Below are positions 31,793 to 44,500 of a stretch of DNA of 64,000 nucleotides, piece by piece. Numbering within the stretch: the stretch's first letter is position 1; every line of letters starts with the position of its first letter. Below the pieces are notes generated by a model that was not told the origin of the DNA, searched no databases, and saw nothing but the letters and a program-made list of their open reading frames with translations. The position numbers and the translations under genes are program-made. Location: NCBI GenBank assembly GCA_026874595.1, contig CM049307.1:60974370-61038369 (forward strand). The letters are read 5' to 3'. The stretch is from Sipunculus nudus (taxonomy: Eukaryota; Annelida; Sipuncula; Golfingiida; Sipunculidae).

Positions 31793-34700
31793 CTGAAACG
31801 ATATGGGTGTTGATCAACTAAACGGTAACAATTGGAGGAAATGTCCATGTTTGTCAGCTTGTGATCATATATTTACATTCAATATGAATACAGCTTCTGC
31901 TCGTTAATGAAACCCGTTAGTTATTCTTTTTTTCAGATACTGCACACATATAGGCCTACCATAATTCGTTATTTTTCGTATTCTCAGTGTCGCACACAAA
32001 CCATCATTCGTTAGTTTTCCTTATTTTTTCAGATGCCGCAAGCATACCATCGTTCTCATTAAATCACCCTTTTCTTTGGAAACAAATACTGACAGTTAAA
32101 AACACCAAGTAAGGCATGGAGCCGACTTGTTCCTTTCCAATGCATGTGCTGGACAACTTTATAGGATATAAATTATATTACGTATCAAGCAATCATTTGT
32201 GGATCCCACAGTGGTCGGTAGCACGATAAACCGTGTATGTTAGAGAGCCTCGCACCCTGCGCAGACTCGGACTCACAGGAGTACTAGTTTGCTGTTTATG
32301 GATTGTTGGTGTTGCCCCCTCAATGCACCGGGGCTTCTAAATACAGTAGGTATAAATGGAAGGAAGAGGACAATGTAGTCAAATCAAGTGTGTTGGATAA
32401 GAATGGTTTTTAAAGCAATTTACATAAACATGGGTGTTTTTGTGGTAAGGACTTTACGGAATAAGTATTATTTTGTAAGCATGTGTATGTGAAATGTAAA
32501 CAGAAGGTGTTTCCTTGAAAAGTAACAAATTTTGATCTTGAAGTTTGCATACGACCTCTGGTGGAAGGATGGAGAGCCTCGTTCTTTGGACTTACCCATA
32601 CTTGGCAAAGTTCGAAAACAATTTGATAGTATAGTTGCTGTACTCTTTGTCAGTGTCAGTCCATGGAAAGATTGTCATAGCATCAATTTGCATGTCATCC
32701 ACGACTTCTGGGTGGTCTTCAACTTGGCACCATCCCCAGAAAAACGGAAGATCTCCTAAGCCGTGAATCACACCTGAAGATAAAAAAATCCCTGTTGGTA
32801 CACATATACGCTTCAACAGTTTTCTATCAATTATTTAAACAGTTCCCAACCCTTTTCTAAGCACCAAACTAGTAAAAATTCTTGCCATGAACTTGTTTTT
32901 ATGAAAACAAATATAAGGCCGGCATCTTCCTTTGCAACTTCATTGTATCAATTTATTGGTAGACCCGCACAACTTTTTGTCATCTTGTGATTAACTTTTA
33001 ATAAGGAATTTATAGACTGGTATCTGTCTAATCACAAGGCTGCATTTCTAATATTCAAGCGTTTTTTATTCACTGTCAACAGGGCCGTTTACACCATTTA
33101 TGAAGCCAAAGATTCCTATGTACGGAATGCGGCATGCGGAATGCGTGGTAAGAGAACTATATATACCAAAACGGTATTCTGCATAGTTTCTGTGTGTCGC
33201 TCCGGGATACAATATATATGCGAAACAGGCAAAAATCTCTACATTTGGCCCGACCCGTTCAAAAGGAATCTCATCTTATTTAGTCAGTCAATACTGTTTT
33301 CTTTTCAACATGCAGGACGGGTCCTTATATCACAGACCCCACTCTTCAGTATAAATAATATTGTGTAATCAATGATCGGGACAAGATTGTGCTAACTGGA
33401 AGAAAATTAAAGAGGACATTTGAAGACCAACACTCTCATATTAATGTTCTGGTAGAAACACATTTATGATTAACAACTTTAGTCAAAAGAGGTTTTGTTA
33501 GGTTGTCAGAATTTTTTTTAAGAAACCAGAGCGGGTGGGTTTTTTTTTACCTTTTCATTATCCTGAACAGGTAACAAAAGGGTGATTTATAAGATTTGCT
33601 TTCTGAAAAGGTAAACGCAAACCAAAACATAACAAAAATTTATTATTCTGTTTTCTTGAAAGAATATTCGAGCCGCTGGAGCTCGAAATGGGTAAATTTC
33701 TATCGTATATCAAAATAAAATTATTTGACGGGGGAGTGGTGTGTGTTAAAATTGACGCCATCGGTGTAAGAGAATCCAGCTTTTTTCCTCATTAAGTTGT
33801 TTGATAGTGGCCAACTTACAAAATGGATAAAAGGGTATACATGAGTTAATATCCAACACCTATTGATCCAGAATTTGAAGTATTTTGCAGAGGGACCCAC
33901 TGGACAAAAAACTGACATGCATGTCAGGATTATAACCCATTTCTAATTCACGATAAATCATTCAAAGATTATTTTAGGCCTTGATTAAGTACACAAAGCA
34001 ACATATATCTCCATGTCAAGTAACTGTTTGGTGACTTCAAATGAATGGTATTTTAAAGCAGATTTTTCACGGGGAACGCGAACGATTCGGGAAGTAAAGA
34101 ATATTGAAAAAATAGCAAAGTCCAACATTCGTATTTTAAGCTCCATAAGTGCGCTAAATATGCGCAGGGGTTCGGATGTGTCATTTATTCGCGGGAGTCA
34201 CTTTTATTTCGGCGGGAATTTAAAAAAAAACAAGTTTGAAATTTCTTACGAACGTTTCCAGCATCCCAGGTCGAGATTTGCTCTCGAAAATGTCTAAAAA
34301 CCTTCGTCATATACGTACGACCTATTCATGACGTGTGCGATGTTCGCAAAACTTGGTGACTTTGGAAACATATTCAGATAATTTGGAGAATGTCTCGCGC
34401 ATTGAATCAGATAGCAGCGATGTTCGTCCGACCATTTCTCGACGAATTTACGACCTGTACTTCTTCAGAAGATGTGACTTCGCCAGAGAAGCAAACTCGA
34501 GCATTTCACGTCGGTCGCAAGATAACCGCGCGACATATGCACGGCGTTCATTATTCGCTTCATCTTCAGTATCAAACGCTTCCTCTTCATACATACGTGG
34601 CCAGTCAGGACAGGTTTGTAAGCTTCTTGTCATCACTGACCTCTGAGCAAGAACTTAACCGATGCTCGCAATGCAGTTCAATGCATTTCAAGGCAATTTC

Positions 34701-37700
34701 TTACTCCCTAAGTGTCGGTCGGATCGGCGATCGCACGATAATCTGACTATGGCCGCTGAAGAGAAACAGTTCGATTCATTTCTAATGCTGCAGGCAGATT
34801 TTAGGTCCCAAACTATAACCAGGTTCTCTGATGTTTTTAAGGGCTTAAGATGCCTACCTAACGTAAGACACACAAAATAAAGATAGATCCAGATAGTCAA
34901 CCAATTATAGAAACTTGTCGCAAATTACATTTTGCTCTCCATTGAGAAGTCAAGGCAGAACTCAAGGGGATGGAGGAAGCTGGAGTCATAACTAGAGTAA
35001 CGGAGCTGACTGACTTGGCCAGTGCACTTTAAGTCGTGAGAAAGAAAAAGGGAGGTCTGAGACCATAATAATGGCCGATGCATTTTCCAGAAATTATAAT
35101 GAACAAGAAACACCCATCAGTAGCACAGAAGGTAATGTGCGGGTGTTTGTTGATCAAGTGATTGCTACTGTGCCAATAGTAGACAAAAACCTACAGTTTA
35201 TACGCGAGGCGACATCCAGAGATGCTGAGATGAGGCAACTAGCTGATATCATTATGTACGGCTGGTCTGAGGCAAAAAACCTTTATCAAGGCAGTACTGC
35301 AGATTGCTGGAGCTATGGAGATGAATTAACAGTGCTTAAAGGACTCCTCTGAAAAGGGACTAGATTAATCATACCTTCGTATATGCACGCCAGTAAACTG
35401 CAGAAGATACATATGAGACATTTGGGCCAGTAAAAAAGTCACCAGGGTGCCTCCAAAGTGCGGTGACCTCTGACCTCATTAAATATGAATGAATTTTGCT
35501 GAAAATCAAACTTAGGCGAGATATTTTATTGATCAACATTTGTGACGAGTTTTATCAAAATCTTCCATATTCTTCCATATTCTAATCCGGACATTCCACC
35601 CTGTATTGCTTAATATCGCTTATATTATCAGTTGTATGCTTAAACCTGAAAGGGGAAGATGTAATAATCACATATCATGTCACGGCACCCTTATAAAGAA
35701 AGTAACGTGTATAAGTAAGCCGTTTGGGCACCAGGGGGTAGAACATACATTTCCTGTATCTGGTCGGATTGAAGCACATGTGGCTAGATGTGCTGCTGTG
35801 GTTTCATCGACTGTCATTCCACAACACAAATACTATTGGTCAATTGGCATCAAGATTATGTAAATAACGTTCGAGGATCAAGATTGCGAATACCGCCCTG
35901 AGCAAGTGAAATGGTCAGTGTTTAATAAGGACCAGGAAACATGTTGCCAATCTACATCATTGCAGGTGCAGCATTGTTCCGTTTATCGAATACTGAAGTA
36001 AATTTCTGTATTTTAAAATATTCTATACTTTTTTCTGCTTCAAAGGTTGACTGGGTATATATGCTGTACTGCTATCTACCGTAAATTATTTTTGATTTAA
36101 TACAACAAATTAGCTCAATTATTTGAAAAAGGATATCTTTTTAAATATTGTATAATCTTGCAACCAAGGTTGTCAATTCTAGAATGTTCCATCTGTTTAT
36201 AATCAAATTACGCTGTCATATTCGGATAATTCGACGGAAGAATAACCTGGAAGCTCGATATAAAAGTTGGCTGGATATTTTTAGAAATCACTAAAACAGT
36301 AAATACAGAGGAGACAAACTTACCGAACCATTCTGGCAATATAAGATAGTGCGGACAGCCAAGGTAGGCGAACAGGTACTCGTAGGTCTCGTTGTATTCA
36401 GCATGGGATTTCAGTGTCTGGTCCAAACCAACACCAAAGCCGAAGTCTGTCACCGCCTGCAAAAACAGTAATTAATGGATACCTTCTGTGAATGCGTCCT
36501 TCATGAGGACCACATTCTTTTCTGTCTCCGTGGTGTTTTGCTTTGATTATGTTAAGAGTGCTTAACGAATATTCAAATATCTGAACTATACAATGTGGAC
36601 ATAAACTGATATATTGAAACACCCGTACAATATTAATTTACACTTATTGTCCCTGTGTATTGAAATTATGAGGATTTATTCATATTTTCTGGGGGACTAA
36701 CCAACCCTTAATATTTTTGTTTCCGTTATCTCTTTATATTATTTAGCGCTGATGGGATTACGTCACCACACTGGACACCATGAAGGCGTTATAACAACGA
36801 AGAAGAAAAGGAACCTTGAAAGAAGGAAAACAGTTCCCTCTCAAACCGTTCTCCTGGACTGTTGTGGCGGGACAGAAACTAATTATTTGCAGAAACGCAG
36901 GTTTTGGCACAAAGATTCCATTGACTGAGGGGAAATACTTTTGGAAGAATGGAGAAAGTGTCAGAATGGCCAAAGATGACCTTGACCTCTTCGTTCTTTT
37001 TCTTATATTAACTTTTGGTAGTTTCTTTTCAGAACGATAAGCGCACACCTGTCAACTACAATTCAGTGTAAGAAACAGATGGACAGATGATTAGGAATCT
37101 CCGTTCCGACAGGCAACAAACATACATACCTGTCTGAATGCTGAATTGAAGATTCCGCCAAGCAAAATCCATCCGGAACTGATTAATATAAGTGCCGAAT
37201 AGACGATTTCGGCAAGCAACAATCATGTGGAACGGACTTGTATGCCTGCCACATCGAAGATAATGGCATGCAACAAATTAAATATACAGGGGTATAACAT
37301 GTAGACACATTTTTCTGCGCGCCCTCTCACACATGGTTAAGAATGTTGGTTTAATGAAGGACACACATACCTCTCTTAGTTTCCTCCTGTTGTTATTGGG
37401 CTCCTCGTCGTACGGCCAGTCCGTGAAATAGTACTGCAAGGCCCTGCTCATGTATTCCTTCCTGGCTTCCGGTTCCTTCGCAATTACCCAGCCTATCATG
37501 CGGTTCTTGATGAAATAATAATGCTCACTGCGGTTCCACCCTCTGTCAAAAGCCTCAGGCACGACTGTAAGAGAGCAGAAGTGATCCATGATTTATCACT
37601 GCTGATTGTCAGATTCATAAATATATAAATGAAATGGTAGGTAGCAACATACTTCTTGTGCATGATAAAATATCCAAGATGTTTGAACCTAAGAAATACC

Positions 37701-40700
37701 AGGCTAATCCATAAAGAATAATGCCTTACACATCTGGTCTTTTGTACGGATTAGATAATGAGAAACAAATTATATATGTCACCAGGCACCCCTAATTGGT
37801 AAAGCTATGCTAAGCTTTCATGCTGAGCCTTTACATGTCTTACCTTAGGGAAGATCAAAATCTTGTTTCTTTACTGACAGGCTCATACATGTATAATACG
37901 TATTTAATTAATGAATTGAATGCAGATGTTTTTACTTTTTGAATGTGTTTGCATCGTCCCATTGGTTAAAGCCTGTTGGAAAAGATCAAACATTTTTATT
38001 TGCAAGATTCTCATCAAAGTGTGTCACGTAGCAGAGGAGATTTCATTTCTAGGTGCAATGTGTTTATGTGTATGTGTGTGCGAACATGTGTGCCTTACAC
38101 GGAAGAAGGTACGTGGTCCCGTCTTCTGACGTGTGACCTCCCATTACCCTGACATTCTTGTTGAAATTTCCACGTTCTCTCAGCCTGTAGGGATCATCAG
38201 GCAGGAAGTGGCCCTCTCCGTCCACGACAGGTGCGAATCCAAGACTGACGTCACCAGACTGCAAATTTTTACTTTCTTACACACCATAGCCAAGCTTGAG
38301 TGAGTATTGTTATAGAGTGCATATAATGATGGACCTTACTGTCCCGCCATTAAAGCCTGTCTTTTTGGCGTAGCGGTTGGAACGCTGGACTTGTGTGCCC
38401 CCGACATGGGTTCTGATCAGCGATCGACCCAACGTTATTTCCTATGGTTGAAAATAACCTTATATTTAAGTCTGTCCACCTAGAAATGAGGGCTCGTCCG
38501 GGATTGCTTTTTTGCGGCCCCGGGGGAAAGGTGGTCTCGTAACAATTACCGCCTCCTAGTTCACCAAAAGTGTGACTTCTTAGAAAACTAGATATTTCTT
38601 TGCACCGCAGGTGCCATAGTATCCCAAGACAGTTAACCCCCCCCCCCCCCCCCCCCCTAAGAATAGGCCCTCCATCTTCAGCAGCATATACTGACACTTG
38701 GCAAACAAATATGGTTTCTTCCATCTATCAACTTGAAAAACAATAATTTTCACCATATGGGGGCCAATACGGCGAATCACGGTGATCAATGGACATGCAT
38801 AGTTTCAGCCCAATCTGTCCATTAGTATTAGACTTATTATGTTCACAGTACTGTCAAGTGGCAATGATGGGGTATTAAAAGGCGCGAAAACAAGAAAAGG
38901 ACAGAAGGTGGCGCCAACTGTCTCCCGCAGAAGACCAAGCTATCAAAGATCTTCGGTCAATTTGATTTTGGACCAATCCATGCATCCGTTATTGAGATAA
39001 ATATGATTTTGTGTGATTTTCATCATATATGGCAATATTTCAGGTCAAAGCTACTCTCATGGGAAAGGTCATGACTCCAATTTAAATATACATAATTCAA
39101 TAACCCATATCTATGTATATGCATAATATGATAGAAATCTGTCCATTAGTTTTTGACTTATAATGCTCACAGTACCGTTTAGTGGCAATGGTGGGGGTAT
39201 TATACGGCACGAAAACAAGAAAAGGATAACAGGTGGCGCCACCAGTCTCCGGTACATGACAACACTACCCAAGATCTTTGGTCAAGTCGATTTTTGGATC
39301 AATCCATACAAGGTTTCTTGAGAAAAGTAAAAAAGTAAAAGCTTTTAATAGATGTGCTCAGTAATGTCACTGTGCATCATAGTATTAAGTTTAACTGAAA
39401 TGTCTTCATTAGCAAATGGAGAAATAAGCTTAATAAAAATGTTTAACCTGATTTGTTCATGAACAACGTAGGCCTGTGAGCTTGACCTTGAACATTTTCA
39501 TACCTAAAATTATAGGGGGGAGGGGGGATTAATAACCATCTATACAATAAATATGTGTAATATGAAAGCAATCGGGTCAGTGGTTGCCGAGTTATAGACT
39601 AAACAATAAACTCTAACCCGGGTTGTCTACGGACGACGCCGAGGCCGACGCCGAGGGTACGAAATGGACTCTCTTGAACTTCGTTCCGGCGAGCTAAAAA
39701 GATCTTGGAGTGACGTTATTTTACCGGGAATTTCTGAGTTCACGCAGACCCTATGCGTGAAAATTGCCTTCAGATATACCCTTCTAAGAAAAAAAGGATT
39801 CGTGATGGGTTTTTTTTCCAAGAACCCTTGATTGTTCTATCTAGAACCATGGTTCCTGCTAGAACCATTTTCTCAGTGAAACGGTTCCATCCAACATTTA
39901 AACAGGGGCGGATCCAGGATTTAGGAAAAGGGGGGGGGGGGGTCCAACCCAGGAGGACTTATGAAAATCCTAAAAAAAAGGTCATCACGTCTGGAAAAGG
40001 GGGGTCCAGGCCCCAAAATTACGTCTAAAACCCCTTAAAAAAGGTTGCTTCGGGTGAAAAAGGGGGGGTCCGGACCCCCTGGACCCCCCCCCCCTGGATC
40101 CGCTTCTGTTTAAAGGTTTATGCCACATCATTTCTTATAATAGGGTTCCAGATGGAACCTTTGTTGTGACCGGATGTCTCGCTATGGGCACATGGAATCA
40201 ATACAGTTACGGTACAAAATCATAGGATTGATTTCCACGCATATATTTGCATGTCTGCATATATGTATGACAACACAGATTAAAGTGTATCTTACTGAAC
40301 ACAGCGTCCCCATGTAACTTGTTATGCATATTGTCCTGCCTAAGTGTCAATGGATACTAAATAACCGCCTCATGTATAAGTTTTGTAGAACCCTAAATGC
40401 TACACAAACTTGCATGTCATTTTATGGAGAAATATTATGATAAATCATCAACATATTGCTATATAGTCCACCAGTAACGGCAAGCACGAATTAGGATTTT
40501 GGAATACAACTAATAACATATAAACGGAAGAAACTTACGAGTTGCTGGATACGTGCACCCCGAATTTCCTCAAAGGATTTACCCCGTAGACAGTTGATCA
40601 TTGATTGAGAGTGATTTAGTGGGCAATCTAGTTGGCTGGCAATCTGCTGGGTGTAGTTTTCCGGGGGCAGAGTTCTTCGGTTGTAAGCCCAGGGTGCCAT

Positions 40701-41471
40701 GTCAGTTCCGCTGATCATGAGAGCCTGGTGGAACAGACCTGCACAGACAAATGACAACAAAAGTTAAGGCCAGACAAAAAAATTGTTTTGTGGACTTGTC
40801 TCTACTATTTTTCACGGTTACTTTTCTATGCGTGTGAATTAAGGTGCACCATTTTTCCGCTGTTACGGTTGCTAATATATTCACTTCTCTCTTTCCATCC
40901 ACCACGTGAATTAATAATGTAAAATAGTTTCATTCATTAAAAAAAATATAAATGAAAATTGAAAATGGATTCAATTTTGTGTTGTTCAAGCGCGTCATTT
41001 CATTAACTGTGGATTTTCTAGGCCGGTAATATAAAAATCAATTTTTATGGAAGCCTACACTGATTTTTTTTAATATATTATTTTTTATTTAGATACCCTA
41101 AAAGTTCTTTCTTTTAGATTTAGATTATGCAGAAGTAAAAGAGTACCTGACATATTGTAAAAAGCTTACGACTTAGGTATCTTCGTTTGCAGTAACATAG
41201 CAATTTGTCAAGGGTTCATAAATGAAATGAGATTTCAGTTTCACCTTCGCGAAAAGCGTAGTAAGGGTAATTTAAGATATTTTCATAACAGAGGAAGAAA
41301 ATAGAGCAAAATAGAAACTTGTCTTATTAAAAATGAATAAAAAATATTATCTTGTGCAAAAATAAATGTTGTGGGAGTACTTTTCTCAAGAAAATGCCAC
41401 AATTTCTACTGCCGTTGATTCTCTGCGGCCTTCCGTGCGGCACTGATGTTACAACAGTCACCACCAGTTCC

Positions 41472-41507
<36 letters not shown>

Positions 41508-44500
41508 CCTGCCGTGCTCTCATGTCTACTTTTGCCACATGACCTTGTCTTTGACCTTACGGAAATGAAAATGTTGTCCAAACATTGAATATCTCAAATA
41601 AATTATTGTAAATATTGGTTCTTTTAGCAAATTTATTACAAAAATTAATAGATATAGCCATAATGTTATATTGTTGCAATATATATTGTAGCCACATATT
41701 TTTATCAACTGTTAAGCATTATTTACGAACTAAGATGTTTTGGAATTGATTTATAAACAACAAAACTTATTTAAGTATTCTGATATTCAGGTAACAGGTA
41801 AGGATTATTGGTGACCAGAGTTCGTGTCTTGGCAATATGGCAGGGCCAGTAATCGTCTTCTAGCTCTTATCATTTTGATAAAATGCAGTTTCATCATATC
41901 TTACATGACCAGGACGCTCCCTCATGGCACCTGTGCATGGCAACTGTTAAAAAAGGATAGGTAAACATGCATAGCTTAAGCTGCATCTTAGTGTACTCTC
42001 TTACTTGCCTAATGAAACTAGCAATTTCACGTCTTCTTTAATACAGAAAGTATGTTTTTATTAATAAAAGTCGAAATATACAAGTAAAGAATAAATCTAG
42101 GATATGAACAATTCATCTGTTGCATCGTAGAAAGGATCTTTCTTTTCAATGAGCATGCGCATCAAGCGTCATGGTCGTCTGCTGAGTTCTGGGCGAATAA
42201 ACAATCATCGCTTGTTTTTGTCAAGTGATCCCAATAATAGACCGGAGACTCCCACAGTAACCTCATCGCTTATGATACTGCGCAAAAAATATGACATTGC
42301 TTTGTCAATGATTCAGACCTGATCTTATTGTCAGTCTTCGCCGATAGGTGTGGCGTTGACTGGAATAAACAGATCTGAGCTTAGTTTCAGTCTTCGCCGA
42401 TACTGACTGACTCAAAGTGAAGTCGGCGCTCGAGCCAGTCACACAGGTCTTCGGAAAATCTGGCCCGCACTGGCTCACTTAGCAACGACAAAGTTTGACA
42501 GACTGAGTCGGTTGAGGTTGATTCAAAATATTTAAGGCGAAAATAGAAAATACTGACAGAATTGAAGATCGTAGTGAGAGAGGTGGAGGAAGCCGGAGAA
42601 CCCGGAGAGAACCACCGACCTTGGAGGGGAACTACGATCCAGTCTTCGCCGATAGGTGTCGTTAGTTAACTGGAATTGAAAGACCTGAACTTAGTGTCAG
42701 TCTTTGTCAAAAGGTGTTGCTAGTTAACTAGACAAGGTGTTATGCAGAAGACGTGCACAATTTTATTTATTGTAACTCCTTACCTTCAGACGCCGGTGAA
42801 ACGAGATGGAGGCCAGCGCTGCTAGCGCCTGCACTCTGACCGAAGATGGTCACCTGATTTGGGTCTCCGCCAAAAAATTTGATGTTATCTCTAACGAAAA
42901 TCAGGGACTCTCGCTGGTCCCAAAGTCCCCAATTGCCCCTGGCGGCGTCGTCTCCTGTGCTGGCCCAACCTGTCAAAGATTCAAAATAATAAAATAATAC
43001 AACCAATTAGTAACTTAATATAGTTGTTTTAGCATGTGACTATTGACTTTGACCTTCAACAGTAGGGTTTAGTGGTTATAAAAAATAAACTGTTCTCAGA
43101 GATTTTGGTTTTAGATAATGAAATACTCAATTATTTGAAGATATGGTTGTGATTTCATACTAATTAATTTGGCCAATGCCCTTTTCCTTAATTCCAGCTT
43201 TCATTTTGGAACTGATCTGTCAAGTTAAGAAAATATTTTTTAAAAATTTAAGCATTATTGTGGAAAAGACTATCAGCTGTGTTGTGCTGAGTGAGAACTA
43301 CTTATTAAAAGTCACTTAATTTTGAACCTAAATTGCTTGTATCCGAATGATAAGGAAACGCAGACCCGTTTATCCTTTATCACTAGCTGCGCTAACTATT
43401 AAAACACTTACCAATAGCAGCCACCCTGTAGTTTGCGACCACCATGACCACGCCCTGGGCCGCGTGGAAGTGGCCCGGATACATAACGTTAGAACCGCTG
43501 GAGTACGCCCCGCCGTAAAAGTACACCATCACGGGGTAACTCTCATTGCCGACAGGCTGAAGATATAAATGCAAGGATCGTGTACTTGGTGGATACGTAG
43601 TTAAATCGGAGTACATGCATTTTGATATATTTTTTTTAAATATTTAGCCTGTTTCAGGATCAAAGTGGTTTTCCACGTCATTATAATGGAGTTTAGTCTA
43701 TCTGAGTTAGTGTTTAAAATATACAGCAGATGGCAGCAACTACCACAGAAACGCATTCAGTCAGGCCCTTCGATGAAAGCTAGAGCCAAAGGTTCCGTTT
43801 TACCAATCATTATTTGGATTAGAGATTGTAAAAAAATACAGTCTTATAATCTTCATTCTTAACCTCGTTGGGTTTTTTTTGCGCTTCAAAACACTTCTCC
43901 AATTACGCTGATCAGTATTTTCTATCTTGTTTTTAACCTCGTTAATTTTTCTGCGAAAATATATGATACATTATCATTAAAGATAACTATAGTGACTATA
44001 TTCACACAAGAACGTGATCCTCTGGAATATTATACGCAAGTACAGATACATACATGTGGTGTAAAGATGTTGACGTGTAAGCAGTCCTCTTGGATGTTGT
44101 CCCACTCGGGATGGGTAGTTACACCGCCCCCACATGACGCCCGGAGTTCAGTACAGTTCAAGATGCCACTCCAGTTACCAACCGTTTGAGTTCTCTGCAT
44201 GCAAGAAACCACAAAGTAAAATTGTTGTGGATAATTTTAGAATTAGAGGCGTGCGGCGGGTGGGTGGCCGCCACTTTGTCAACATTGCATTGACAACCCT
44301 CTGTATATAGGTTTGTGAAGAGAACATTAGATCGTTCATATGACGTCATCCTAAGGTATAAATGAGGCCCATACATAAGGGGCAAGGTTGATATATAGAG
44401 ATTTAATTAAACTGATATGTTGTTTAAAATAATTATGTTGTAATGTATTACCGGTATCATATTTATATAGAAGTACAAAAATGGTAAAGAGAACGCTGAG

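Noticed and set aside
34335-34900. Overlapping plus and minus ORFs upstream of the Gypsy remnant
   Set aside because: No gag or protease motif could be identified; probably decayed element sequence, but not supportable beyond the RT start at about 34780.
38350-38789. Minus-strand ORFs with poly-Gly runs
   Set aside because: They read a C-tract inside dispersed repeat R2 and a SINE copy.
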